From contig NZ_LT629733.1 in NCBI RefSeq assembly GCF_900104785.1, forward strand, positions 1,148,501 to 1,212,500: a stretch of DNA of 64,000 bases, given 5' to 3'. The notes beneath the pieces were generated by a model. The model was not told the origin of the DNA. It was given only the letters and a program-made list of their open reading frames with translations, and did not search any database. Positions 35,824 through 44,269 of this stretch are shown here, piece by piece (positions within the stretch are counted from its first letter, which is position 1; every line of letters starts with the position of its first letter). Both the position numbers and the translations under genes were made by a program. The stretch comes from Formosa sp. Hel1_31_208. Lineage in GTDB: Bacteria > Bacteroidota > Bacteroidia > Flavobacteriales > Flavobacteriaceae.

Positions 35824-35918
35824 TTGGGCGTTCCCTCTTGCGCTAAAGCTGCAGAAGGTCAGGCTTTCGGTAGTCGCTCTCTTCGAGGAGCTTCAACAAT
35901 ACCTTAATCCTTAACGCG
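35824..35918. repeat. GGGCGTTCCC-type interspersed element
   Basis: The segment starts TTGGGCGTTCCC, continues GTCAGGCTTTCGG and ends CTTAATCCTTAACGC. It is GC-rich against the surroundings and has internal pairing (AAAGC with GCTTT, GCTC with GAGC). It matches the shape of a repeat I recall from many Bacteroidota intergenic regions (GGGCGTTCCC ... GTCGGGCTTTC ... CCCTAACGC). It is a single copy here and codes nothing. Confidence 0.55.
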
Positions 35919-35965
35919 AATTGTTCATTTCAATAAAATTAAGAATAAAATATGGAATTACAGTT

Positions 35966-36748
35966 TTATAACGATTTTGTTCGTCCGCCATCAACGGGTA
36001 AATTAATTCCATTGATATATCCTGCACGTTCACTGGCTAAAAACGTAATCGCATCAGCTAGTTCTTCTGGTTTGGCAAAACGTTTAGCAGGTACAGCACT
36101 TTTCATTGCATTAGCGGCTTCTTCTTGAGAACTTCCAGATTTAACCGATTTATTTTTAATAATTTCTGTAAGACGTTCAGTACCTGTCGCGCCAGGAAGT
36201 ACATTATTTACGGTGATTCCAAATTGCCCTAACTCATTGGCTAAGGTTTTGCTCCAATTGGCAACAGCACCACGAATAGTATTGCTCACTCCTAAGCCAT
36301 CAAGGGGTTGTTTTACAGACGTTGAGATTACATTGATGATACGGCCATAGCCTTCACTTTTCATAAAAGGCACAACAGCTTGAGCCAATACATGATTACA
36401 TTTTAAATGTTGAGTAAAGGCACTTTCAAATTCTGAAATCTCGGCAGAGAATACTGGTCCGCCTTTTGGTCCACCAGTATTATTTACTAAAATGTGAAAG
36501 CCATGGTGTGTCTTAATATAATCCTCCACTTTTGCTTTCAATGCTGTTGGATTTGAAAAATCGGCAACAATATAATCGTGCGGCCGATGCTGAGGCAATT
36601 CAGCTAAAGTTGCTTTTAGTTTATCTTCGTTTCTAGCAATAAGGGTTACGATGGTGCCTTCTTCGGCTAGAGCCATAGCTGTCGCTTTCCCTATACCTGC
36701 AGTACTGCCGCAGACTAAGGCGTATTTGTTATTGAGTTCTAAGTTCAT
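35966..36748 (-). CDS. SDR-fold protein with degenerate active site
   Basis: A 260-residue Rossmann protein. The cofactor-binding CGSTAGIGKATAMAL (13-27) and an NNTGG variant of NNAG (89-93) are present, as is the C-terminal ASERAGYINGINLPVDGGRT. The catalytic YxxxK is replaced: by alignment of GLGVSNTIRGAV (151-162), Tyr is Ser155 and Lys is Arg159. Ser142 is kept. I recall a beta-ketoacyl-reductase-like SDR subgroup with the same loss. It sits in the kynurenine cluster between the lipoprotein and the dioxygenase gene. Whether it is a redox enzyme or a binding protein is open. Confidence 0.85.
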   Translation of the reverse strand: MNLELNNKYALVCGSTAGIGKATAMALAEEGTIVTLIARNEDKLKATLAELPQHRPHDYIVADFSNPTALKAKVEDYIKTHHGFHILVNNTGGPKGGPVFSAEISEFESAFTQHLKCNHVLAQAVVPFMKSEGYGRIINVISTSVKQPLDGLGVSNTIRGAVANWSKTLANELGQFGITVNNVLPGATGTERLTEIIKNKSVKSGSSQEEAANAMKSAVPAKRFAKPEELADAITFLASERAGYINGINLPVDGGRTKSL

Positions 36749-36766
36749 AGTTCTTTAATTCTAAAT

Positions 36767-37693
36767 TTAATTTGAATGTTCCCATTCAAGAGTATTCACG
36801 ACCTCTGGTCCAAATTTATTGAGCAATATAGTATTAAGTTGTTGGTCGCTTACTTTACCAAATGTGGCTGGATCAGATGTAATCAAGAATTCTAAGAACT
36901 TTGATATAATCTCATCTCCATAAGTATTATGTAGCTTTTTAGCAATGGTATAAAACCTCGTTTGATACCATCCGTAGTTTCTTCCATCTATCATAACATC
37001 AAAATAGTTTCTTTCAAATTGTTCTAAAGAAGTGTATTTAAGGTTTCCCCATTGATTGCCTTGAATGAGCAAGTTTTGATAGATATCCATTTGGTTAAAC
37101 ACTGTTTTATCTTTCATACTTTTTGCTGCACCAACTTGACATAGGTTTCCAAAAAGTTCATTAAGCCATTGTCTTTGAGCTGTATTGCTAGTTCTATAAA
37201 ATTGGTATAAGTGTCCAAGTTCGTGTAATGCTAATCCGTCCCTAAAGAATTTGTCTAAATCAATATTTTGACCAAAATGTGTTTTTAATGTTTGAATGGC
37301 CTTTTCTGGCATATAATGTATGCTTTGTTCAGCATTCATGGCCATAACTGATTTTCCTAAGCCTAAAACCATGTTCCCTTTATGATAGGCTTGTGGCATT
37401 CCTGGAGGAGGACTAAATGCATACTTGTCCCAGTTTTTATTATCTACAAAGAGTACTGCGAAATTTAAATTTTCATTAAAAATTTTATCATAATAAGCTT
37501 TTGCAAATTCAAGGTTTTCAATTGTTGCTTTAATATTTTCTGGGTTAGATTGCGTTGCGTAAATTTCAAAGTTTTGAGAATAATTTAAGTTTATTAAACC
37601 TTCATGTTTAGATCTATCAATCCAGTCGTATTCATCATTACCGCATGAATACATAAAAAAAGATAATAGCAATACTATAATAAACTGTTTCAT
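36767..37693 (-). CDS. Lipoprotein with HELGH metallopeptidase-type motif
   Basis: A 308-residue lipoprotein (FFMYSCGND, Cys17) of no family I can name. HELGHLYQFY (His157, Glu158, His161) and a later Glu179 in WLNELFGNL give a gluzincin-like zinc site, where NELxxxN is the third-ligand pattern. The rest is helical, rich in aromatic residues and has few other signatures. It lies between the aldehyde dehydrogenase and the SDR gene, 7 and 18 bp away, so it is cotranscribed with catabolic genes. It may be a periplasmic or outer-membrane peptidase; no activity can be claimed. Confidence 0.72.
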   Translation of the reverse strand: MKQFIIVLLLSFFMYSCGNDEYDWIDRSKHEGLINLNYSQNFEIYATQSNPENIKATIENLEFAKAYYDKIFNENLNFAVLFVDNKNWDKYAFSPPPGMPQAYHKGNMVLGLGKSVMAMNAEQSIHYMPEKAIQTLKTHFGQNIDLDKFFRDGLALHELGHLYQFYRTSNTAQRQWLNELFGNLCQVGAAKSMKDKTVFNQMDIYQNLLIQGNQWGNLKYTSLEQFERNYFDVMIDGRNYGWYQTRFYTIAKKLHNTYGDEIISKFLEFLITSDPATFGKVSDQQLNTILLNKFGPEVVNTLEWEHSN

Positions 37694-37700
37694 GTGAGTT

Positions 37701-39140
37701 TTAATATTTTATACAGACGTTCTTAGCTTCCGTGAAAAAGCGTAAGGCTTCAAAGCCACCTTCACGGCCAACACCAGAATCTTTTACGCCACCAAAGGGT
37801 GTCCGTAAATCGCGCATCATCCAGGTGTTTACCCAAACAATTCCGGCTTGTAATTGATTGCTCATGCGCATGGTGCGTTTTAAATTGTTAGTCCAAAGCG
37901 TAGCTGAAAGTCCGTATTTGACTTTATTCGCCATTTGTAACACCTCGTCTTCAGTATTAAACGGCATGATGGTGACCACAGGGCCAAAAATTTCTTCTTG
38001 ATTCACACGACAGTCATCCGTTGGAACTTCAATAACTGTTGGTTCTAAATAATACCCATTTTCATAACCTTCAATGGTTACCTCATTTCCGCCACATAAA
38101 ACGATTCCGTTTTCATCTTTAGCAATTTGGATGTAGGCTTTAACTTTGTCCAAATGAGGTTTAGACACCAGAGCACCGATATTAGTATCGACTTTAGAAG
38201 GGTGTCCAACTTTTAGAGCTTTTACTTTAGCGACGAAATCAGCTTTGAATTTGTCATAGATAGATGCTTCCACAAAAATCCGACTTCCGCAGAGGCATAT
38301 CTGACCTTGATTGGCAAATGACGAGCGGACAGTTGTATTGAGCATATCGTCATAATCGCAATCGGCGAAAATGATATTTGGATTTTTTCCACCTAGCTCC
38401 AGAGATAATTTTTTAAACATAGGAGCGGCCACTTTAGCAATATGCGCTCCTGTAGCTGTGCCGCCTGTAAAGGATATGGCTTTAATGTCTGAATGTTCAA
38501 CAATGGCCTGTCCAGTAGTAGTGCCTAGACCGTGAACGATATTTAAAACCCCTTTAGGTAAGCCTGCTTCGTTACAAATTTCTCCGAGCAAATAGGCTGT
38601 CATGGGCGTAACTTCACTAGGTTTTGCAACCACACAATTTCCTGCTGCAATGGCTGGAGCGATTTTCCAGGTAAAGAGGTAGAGTGGAAGGTTCCAGGGT
38701 GAAATGCATCCCACAACGCCAATAGGTTGTCGTAAGGTGTAATTAATAGCTTGTTGCCCAATGCTTTCATGACTTTCACTCGCAAATTGCGTAATGGCAT
38801 TTCCGAAGAAACGAAAGTTGCTCGCTGCCCTTGGGATATCAATGGTTTTAGCTAAGGACACGGGTTTTCCATTGTCTTTGCTTTCGGCTTCTGCAAAACG
38901 CTGAAGATTGGTCTCTAAGAGTTCAGAAATTTTAATAAGAATACGACTGCGTTCATCTAAGGGTGTTTGTGACCAAGTTGGAAAAGCAGATTTTGCAGCT
39001 ATATATGCGTTTTCAACGTCTTCTTTTGATGCGTTTGGAATTTGTCCGTAGACCTCACCATTGGATGGGTTGTAATTGTCTATCCACTCGTTTTGAATCG
39101 GATCATGAAAGTTGCCGTTGATGTAGTTTTTAATGGTCAT
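37701..39140 (-). CDS. nbaE: 2-aminomuconate-6-semialdehyde dehydrogenase
   Basis: A 479-residue aldehyde dehydrogenase oxidising 2-aminomuconate semialdehyde with NAD+. Catalytic Cys282 is in NQGQICLCGSRIF, matching the ALDH8-type enzyme of the same pathway, and general base Glu248 is in LSLELGGKNPN. SPWNLPLYLFTWK gives Asn150. The C-terminal GGVKDSGVGREGG and NVCIKY are standard. It follows the six DUF6090 genes and precedes the HELGH lipoprotein (7 bp). Its substrate assignment rests on both sequence and cluster context. The 116-bp upstream gap has no clear promoter. Confidence 0.9.
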   Translation of the reverse strand: MTIKNYINGNFHDPIQNEWIDNYNPSNGEVYGQIPNASKEDVENAYIAAKSAFPTWSQTPLDERSRILIKISELLETNLQRFAEAESKDNGKPVSLAKTIDIPRAASNFRFFGNAITQFASESHESIGQQAINYTLRQPIGVVGCISPWNLPLYLFTWKIAPAIAAGNCVVAKPSEVTPMTAYLLGEICNEAGLPKGVLNIVHGLGTTTGQAIVEHSDIKAISFTGGTATGAHIAKVAAPMFKKLSLELGGKNPNIIFADCDYDDMLNTTVRSSFANQGQICLCGSRIFVEASIYDKFKADFVAKVKALKVGHPSKVDTNIGALVSKPHLDKVKAYIQIAKDENGIVLCGGNEVTIEGYENGYYLEPTVIEVPTDDCRVNQEEIFGPVVTIMPFNTEDEVLQMANKVKYGLSATLWTNNLKRTMRMSNQLQAGIVWVNTWMMRDLRTPFGGVKDSGVGREGGFEALRFFTEAKNVCIKY

Positions 39141-39256
39141 TAGAACACGATTTGATCATTGATTTTCTATTTCTGATTCGATGATTAAAATTAACTCTTT
39201 TATTTTGTTTTTCATCAGTTAGTTTTTTCTAATACAACAGACACATTATGTTGTGG

Positions 39257-39991
39257 CTATATCCTCGAATTGAGTTCAATCGCAATGTCTTCAATTAAAT
39301 TCTTGATGAATATCATGGTCATTCTGTAAAATTCGAGCCCTTTTAGTCTTTGCCGCACTAGCATGCTTAAGATATTGAGGAATTCATTATTTGTCTTTAA
39401 TGCTTCAAAATCATTTGGTCTGGCTGTATTTAGAGATATCTCATTAAATTTTCGAATATGTTTTGCAACGAAAGGATTAACTACGTTTGTATTTAATGCC
39501 CACTCGGCTTTATCTATGTCTACTGTTAAAGAAGTCATTTTGACATCATACAGGTCTACAATATTATTTTTAAGTGTCTTGTTCTTTATAATGTCCAGAC
39601 CTTTAGTTTGAATGGTTTTATAGGCTATTGAGGTGGCAAATGGGCTACTCCATAGTGTTAAAGCAGCAAATGCGCTATCAAGCTTTGCGTTATATGGTAA
39701 ATCTGCTTCGATATGCTTATTTATAGACTTATAAAGTAAAATTGTATTGTAATTATATAATGAATCTAGTTTAAAATTTTCTAATGTCGTTTCAAGATTT
39801 GATTTTACTTCTGCTAATAAATTTAACTCTTCATTTTGGAGTTTTCTCTGTTCATTCCATGTATTAATCTGCAAGGCAACCAATATTCCTATCACTACAA
39901 GTATAATTTCTCCTATGGCGTATTTGAGATATTTGCCGGATTTGTTTTGTTCCATGAGGTTGTAGCGTATTTTTCGGAAGAGTTTTATCAT
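39257..39991 (-). CDS. DUF6090 family membrane protein, array copy A
   Basis: A 244-residue member of the tandem array and its last gene in transcription order. The N-terminus MIKLFRKIRYNLMEQNKSGK is basic, with a helix at about 24-40 that contains YAIGEIILVVIGILVAL. QINTWNE closes the anchor. The periplasmic domain is predicted helical and has diverged from its neighbours. Its ATG overlaps the stop of copy B as TAATG. Function is unknown for the whole family. A cytoplasmic N-terminus and periplasmic bulk are inferred from the positive-inside rule. Confidence 0.85.
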   Translation of the reverse strand: MIKLFRKIRYNLMEQNKSGKYLKYAIGEIILVVIGILVALQINTWNEQRKLQNEELNLLAEVKSNLETTLENFKLDSLYNYNTILLYKSINKHIEADLPYNAKLDSAFAALTLWSSPFATSIAYKTIQTKGLDIIKNKTLKNNIVDLYDVKMTSLTVDIDKAEWALNTNVVNPFVAKHIRKFNEISLNTARPNDFEALKTNNEFLNILSMLVRQRLKGLEFYRMTMIFIKNLIEDIAIELNSRI

Positions 39992-40680
39992 TATAATTTT
40001 TTCAATAATTCATTAACTTCTATTTCTGTTTCATCTAAAATCTTTTGGTACCAATTTAATTGAATATAATGAAAGTGGAAGTCGTCTAACATTTTAGCAT
40101 ATGACGTATTATTTATATCATAAAATGAATTTGTTCTTCTATTATGAATGTATTTTTCACTCAAACTACACCATCTTTCGTCTACAATTTTGCCATTATC
40201 AATAAGTCTATCATAATTAGAACCATATAGTTTTATAATATTTTGAATAATTTTTTTTTGACTATAGGTGTTAATTTCATTTCCTGCTACTGCAGATTTA
40301 AAAGCACCTGAAACAGGATAAAAGGTCCGTTGTCCAGAGAAAAGATAAATGGACATTAAAGAATCTATTTGTGATTTATTGTTGTCATAATCTTTTGAAT
40401 ACATGCCATTTAAAAGGTTATAAGCTTCAATTTTAGGTTTTGTATAATCTTGCACATATTTTATGAATTCTAGGTCTTGTTTGAAATCATCTTTTATGCT
40501 CTTAAAAAATTCTTTTTCTGCTATAGCATGTTTTCTATTTTCATTCCAATTGTTTATCTGAAGCGCTATCAAAATACCGATGACTACCAGAATAATTTCG
40601 CCAATAGCATATTTAAAGTATTTACCTGTTTTGTTTTCCATGAGTAAGTTTTGGCGGATGTGTCGAAAGAATTTAATCAT
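39991..40680 (-). CDS. DUF6090 family membrane protein, array copy B
   Basis: A 229-residue member. The first 48 residues align without gaps to the other copies (MIKFFRHIRQNLLMENKTGK, then YAIGEIILVVIGILIALQIN at 24-43). Its first 110 bases (40571-40680) match the equivalent end of copy C (41361-41470) at 103 positions, counted directly, although the C-terminal halves are clearly different. The ATG overlaps the copy C stop by 8 bases. Confidence 0.86.
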   Translation of the reverse strand: MIKFFRHIRQNLLMENKTGKYFKYAIGEIILVVIGILIALQINNWNENRKHAIAEKEFFKSIKDDFKQDLEFIKYVQDYTKPKIEAYNLLNGMYSKDYDNNKSQIDSLMSIYLFSGQRTFYPVSGAFKSAVAGNEINTYSQKKIIQNIIKLYGSNYDRLIDNGKIVDERWCSLSEKYIHNRRTNSFYDINNTSYAKMLDDFHFHYIQLNWYQKILDETEIEVNELLKKL

Positions 40681-41470
40681 TGGTTGAGTTACTTAGTTCT
40701 ACTAATAATTTTGTAGTATTCTTTTTGCTTTGCTGCATGGATTCCAAATGTGCTAAGCCAATGAGGTGGCGCAAATTAATCACGTTCATGAGCCTTAGTT
40801 GGTTGTTGGGTTCTGATAACAAATTTTCTGAAGTTTCAGCCAATTCTTTAACATACAGTTTTCTTAATGCTACAAATTCCATCTTGTCTGAATTCAGTTT
40901 ATTTAGTTCAGGATCTGGATGAAAATAACCTAGGTTAAAAAAAACGGGACCATATTGCTGGTCGGTTAGTAGCGAATTATTATTCTGAATAACTTTTTCA
41001 ACACGTTCCAATTCCTGGTAATATTGAATGAGGTGATCCTTAAGATTTTGTGTTTTAATAAGGTTTATGCTTCCTGATGATAATAAATCGGTATAGGTTG
41101 GGTCGGTTATGACAAATGTTTTTCTAGAATGAAGGTTTGATAGTTTTGTGAAGAAAATACTATCTAAATTTTTTAACCCATTTTCACTATAATAGGTAAT
41201 TAGGTAACTGGCGTCTTCAACAAACCGAGTCTCGTAAAGTATTTGTTGGTCTATGGATGCTATTTGGTCGTTTAAATCTCTTTGGAGATTATTAAGATAA
41301 ACAGATTCCTTCTGTTGTTCTTTAGCAGATTCATTCCAATTATTGATTTGTAATGCGATTAAAATACCGATGACTACCAGAATAATTTCGCCAATAGCAT
41401 ATTTAAGGTATTTTCCTGTTTTGTTTTTCATGAGTAAGTTTTGGCGGATATGTCTGAAAAATTTAATCAT
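40673..41470 (-). CDS. DUF6090 family membrane protein, array copy C
   Basis: A 265-residue member, with anchor MIKFFRHIRQNLLMKNKTGK followed by YAIGEIILVVIGILIAL. It is nearly identical to copy B across the first 110 coding bases and then diverges. The periplasmic part contains SSGSINLIKTQNLKDHLIQY, a segment that recurs in altered form in the solo copy (NSGNLALISNDS), which suggests a shared core fold. It overlaps both neighbours by 8 bases. Confidence 0.86.
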   Translation of the reverse strand: MIKFFRHIRQNLLMKNKTGKYLKYAIGEIILVVIGILIALQINNWNESAKEQQKESVYLNNLQRDLNDQIASIDQQILYETRFVEDASYLITYYSENGLKNLDSIFFTKLSNLHSRKTFVITDPTYTDLLSSGSINLIKTQNLKDHLIQYYQELERVEKVIQNNNSLLTDQQYGPVFFNLGYFHPDPELNKLNSDKMEFVALRKLYVKELAETSENLLSEPNNQLRLMNVINLRHLIGLAHLESMQQSKKNTTKLLVELSNSTND

Positions 41471-42233
41471 CTTGTATGTTAGCTTCTATTAATACAATTG
41501 TTTTTTCTAAAAAGTCTAATATGTTTTCTTCGTTTATTGTGACAAATGATTGATTTAAGTAATAATCGAATAAAGCACCATCAGTTTCTAAATTTGTTAG
41601 GAACTCAATGTAATTTGATTTAGGAACTTGCCTGGTATTAACTCTAAAGTTTCTCGTATAATCCGTACGATCAATAAATATGTCTGTATTGCGTAAAGGA
41701 ATATACTTGTTAACTAATGGTGAATAATTATTAATCCAGTACTCTCTCCGTATAATAATGTCTTCTTGGTAATCGCTTAATTCTCCTGTCCATTGATTTA
41801 AAGCATAGCGTAATTTCGTATCTCGTATTAATTCTAAATTTCCTGAAGAATTTAAGTCGTTGATAACACCAAGTCTTGGATCGAATGTTGCAAAATTATA
41901 GGCTTGCCCTATGAGACTATCTAATGTTCTTGTTTCGAAATCAGATGACGTTTCGAAATTTAGAAGGATTTTTAAAGCGTTAATGCATGCTAGATTTATT
42001 TTATGGTCAAATTCAAGTTCATTAATATTTTGTTTGAACTCTTCTCTTAGGCTATTTAATATTTGTTGTTCTCGTGCTTTTTCCTTTTGGATTTCATTCC
42101 AATTATTAATCTGTAGGGCAATGAGAATACCAATAACCACAAGAACAATCTCGCCTATGGCGTATTTAAAGTATTTGGACGTTTTATTTTCCATGAGTAG
42201 TGATTTTCGAATATGTCTAAAGAATTTAATCAT
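41463..42233 (-). CDS. DUF6090 family membrane protein, array copy D
   Basis: A 256-residue member with the anchor MIKFFRHIRKSLLMENKTSK and YAIGEIVLVVIGILIAL. NDLNSSGNLELIRDTKLRYA is its version of the conserved mid-domain motif. A GTG two codons upstream would extend it, but the ATG at 42233 gives the family N-terminus exactly and starts 5 bases after the copy E stop. Confidence 0.86.
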   Translation of the reverse strand: MIKFFRHIRKSLLMENKTSKYFKYAIGEIVLVVIGILIALQINNWNEIQKEKAREQQILNSLREEFKQNINELEFDHKINLACINALKILLNFETSSDFETRTLDSLIGQAYNFATFDPRLGVINDLNSSGNLELIRDTKLRYALNQWTGELSDYQEDIIIRREYWINNYSPLVNKYIPLRNTDIFIDRTDYTRNFRVNTRQVPKSNYIEFLTNLETDGALFDYYLNQSFVTINEENILDFLEKTIVLIEANIQDD

Positions 42234-42238
42234 AAGCA

Positions 42239-42970
42239 CTAGTTGCTTTGTGGTGTAGTAAGTTCTATAATTTTTTCTAAAGTCTTTTGTACTTTTTGTA
42301 ATTCTCCACTAGTATTTAGTATCTGATCTGTAAAATCATATCTACTTTTCACCAAAAATTCGAACTCTAACGTTTGTAGTGCCTTAAACTTATTTCTTTC
42401 GTCTTTAAAATTAAAATTCCAATCAAAATGTTTAGACATATAGGGGTCGTATTGGTCCCATGTATGATTACTAGAACGCAATTCCTCTTCTTGGTAATCT
42501 GTTATCAAATCATTCCAAGAAATCAACAAATCACGTAAGGTTTCATTTTGAATAATATCAAATGAAGATGTGCTTGCCAGTGCACTAATACTTGTTTGTG
42601 ACGGATTAAAAGTCACACCTCCATAAGACCACCATAAATGGCCAGCTAATGAGTCTAAAACTGCTGGCTCTGGTTTAGATTTTATGGGGAATAAGCTTAT
42701 GATTTTGGCACAACTGCTGTGTGCTAATTGATGTTGTCCTATTACCGAATCTAACTGTTTTTTGTTTTGTTTAAACTCTTTATGAATATTGCTCAAAATG
42801 GCAGTTTCCTTGTTAGAATTTATTCTATTTTCATTCCAGTTATTAATCTGTAACGCTATCAAAATCCCAATCACCACAAGAATAATTTCACCAATAGCGT
42901 ATTTAAAATATTTGCCTGTTTTGTTTTCTTCCATGAGATTGTAGCGGATTTTTCGAAAGAATTTAATCAT
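42239..42970 (-). CDS. DUF6090 family membrane protein, array copy E
   Basis: A 243-residue member with anchor MIKFFRKIRYNLMEENKTGK and YAIGEIILVVIGILIAL. Its N-terminus is closer to copy A (RKIRYNLME) than to B-D, so two sub-lineages alternate in the array. The mid motif reads ALASTSSFDIIQNETLRDLL. It ends 5 bases before copy D starts, and begins 12 bases after copy F stops. Confidence 0.86.
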   Translation of the reverse strand: MIKFFRKIRYNLMEENKTGKYFKYAIGEIILVVIGILIALQINNWNENRINSNKETAILSNIHKEFKQNKKQLDSVIGQHQLAHSSCAKIISLFPIKSKPEPAVLDSLAGHLWWSYGGVTFNPSQTSISALASTSSFDIIQNETLRDLLISWNDLITDYQEEELRSSNHTWDQYDPYMSKHFDWNFNFKDERNKFKALQTLEFEFLVKSRYDFTDQILNTSGELQKVQKTLEKIIELTTPQSN

Positions 42971-42982
42971 TAACAGTTTGGT

Positions 42983-43741
42983 TTAATGTATGAGTTCTCG
43001 TTCATTATGAATTGTTTTTAAAAGTTGAATGCTGACACTTTTAAGTGCTATTAAGTTATCTGACAAAGACGTATTAATCCAATAATGTCCGGCCGCATTA
43101 CGTTCTATTAATTCATGATTATCTTGAATGTTTTTTAGAGCCTCTGGTTTGCTTTTATGAGAAAACAACTGTCTTGTATTTGGATCTAATTCAAAGGCTG
43201 AGGTTAATTTAGCAACCGCTATGTCTAGAGGTGTAATCCAAGTTTTATTTGTGATATTTGATTTTTCTATATCTGAGATATAACCATAATATTCAATAAT
43301 ATCCTCGGTTAATTCTGGATTCCATAAAATCTTCATGTTACCAGTTTGAGACAAATCAGTGTAGGTAATGGTGCTTGGTGTAAACTCTGAAATTATCCAC
43401 CCTCTTCTAAAAAAGTTCGTAATTATTGAATCTAATGCGGTATGATCAGATTCTGAGTTTAAGGTTTTAATTAAAGTGTTAATAGAGATTTGGTTTTTCT
43501 CTATTTCAGAAACCACATAATTTATGGTCGTCGTATCATTTTTAACATCATTAATTAGCCGCTCCAAATAATTGTCTTTTAAACTAATGAGCTTTCTCGA
43601 CTCATTCCAATTATTAACTTGAAGTGCTAATAGTATGCCAATCATGACCAAGGCGATTTCACCTATAGCATAAAGTAAGTAATTACTAATCTTATTTTTT
43701 GAGAGTAATTTTTCGCGTATGTGTCCAAAGAATTTGATCAT
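42983..43741 (-). CDS. DUF6090 family membrane protein, array copy F (first of the array)
   Basis: A 252-residue member and the first transcribed. The anchor is the most diverged of the six (MIKFFGHIREKLLSKNKISN, YAIGEIALVMIGILLAL). The mid motif is DLSQTGNMKILWNPELTEDI. A TATATTTAG box at 43795-43803 may give the array its own transcription start inside the kynurenine cluster. Confidence 0.85.
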   Translation of the reverse strand: MIKFFGHIREKLLSKNKISNYLLYAIGEIALVMIGILLALQVNNWNESRKLISLKDNYLERLINDVKNDTTTINYVVSEIEKNQISINTLIKTLNSESDHTALDSIITNFFRRGWIISEFTPSTITYTDLSQTGNMKILWNPELTEDIIEYYGYISDIEKSNITNKTWITPLDIAVAKLTSAFELDPNTRQLFSHKSKPEALKNIQDNHELIERNAAGHYWINTSLSDNLIALKSVSIQLLKTIHNERELIH

Positions 43742-43794
43742 CTTAATAGCAATGCTAAAGTGATCAAGTTGAGGTTGGTTTGAGGTTAGTTATG

Positions 43795-43803
43795 CTAAAT
43801 ATA
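43795..43803 (-). promoter_or_regulatory. Possible -7 box for the DUF6090 array
   Basis: The minus strand reads TATATTTAG, one base off TAnnTTTG, 54 bases before the copy F ATG. A TTG lies 25 bases upstream, a longer spacing than usual. Confidence 0.4.
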
Positions 43804-43860
43804 AGTAATACTAATTAAAGATTCGTTACAACAGATTCTGTGTCTAATACAGATTATGGA

Positions 43861-44265
43861 TTACTTCTTTTTATAGGCTATCACTTTAATCTCAACGACT
43901 AAATCGGGATGGGGTAATTGATGCACAGCTACGGTTGTTCTTGTTGGTCCAGTGGCTTTGTCAAAGAATTCTCCATAGGCTTTATTATAACCTGCAAAGT
44001 CATTCATATTTACTAAAAATGAAGTAACATCCACCACATCTTTAAGTGAGGCTCCAACTTTGGCAAGATTGCTTTCAATATTTTTTAAGACTTCTCGGGT
44101 TTGGGTTTCTATATTAAGGCGTTTGGTTCCCATCTCGTCAATAATATCTACACCAGCAATGGTATTGTTTGGGCGTCTAGAGCTTGTGCCTGAGACGAAA
44201 ATAAAATCGCCAACTTGTTTGACATGCGGATAGGCTCCTCTTGGTGTTACTGTGTTTTCACTCAT
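43861..44265 (-). CDS. nbaF: 2-aminomuconate deaminase (RidA family)
   Basis: A 134-residue RidA-fold enzyme that hydrolyses 2-aminomuconate to 4-oxalocrotonate with release of ammonia. The segment [20 protein letters not shown] and [20 protein letters not shown] match the 2-aminomuconate deaminase group rather than generic Rid[17 protein letters not shown] and [16 protein letters not shown] also fit. The ATG at 44265 is 4 bases after the kmo stop, and a longer version would overlap that gene by 26 bases. It is the last kynurenine gene before the DUF6090 array. Confidence 0.9.
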   Translation of the reverse strand: MSENTVTPRGAYPHVKQVGDFIFVSGTSSRRPNNTIAGVDIIDEMGTKRLNIETQTREVLKNIESNLAKVGASLKDVVDVTSFLVNMNDFAGYNKAYGEFFDKATGPTRTTVAVHQLPHPDLVVEIKVIAYKKK

Positions 44266-44269
44266 AGTT

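Noticed and set aside
35966..36748. The SDR gene as a pseudogene because of the missing Tyr and Lys
   Set aside because: The frame is intact and the cofactor and C-terminal motifs are conserved, so loss of function is not shown.
39156..39215. A 19-codon minus-strand frame (MKNKIKELILIIESEIENQ) just before the aldehyde dehydrogenase
   Set aside because: Too short, no promoter or conserved pattern visible; AT-rich DNA makes such lysine/isoleucine frames common.
39257..43741. The DUF6090 array as a phage, toxin or CRISPR-like locus
   Set aside because: No integrase, repeats with spacers, or toxin motif; the genes are full-length membrane-anchored paralogues with normal codon use.
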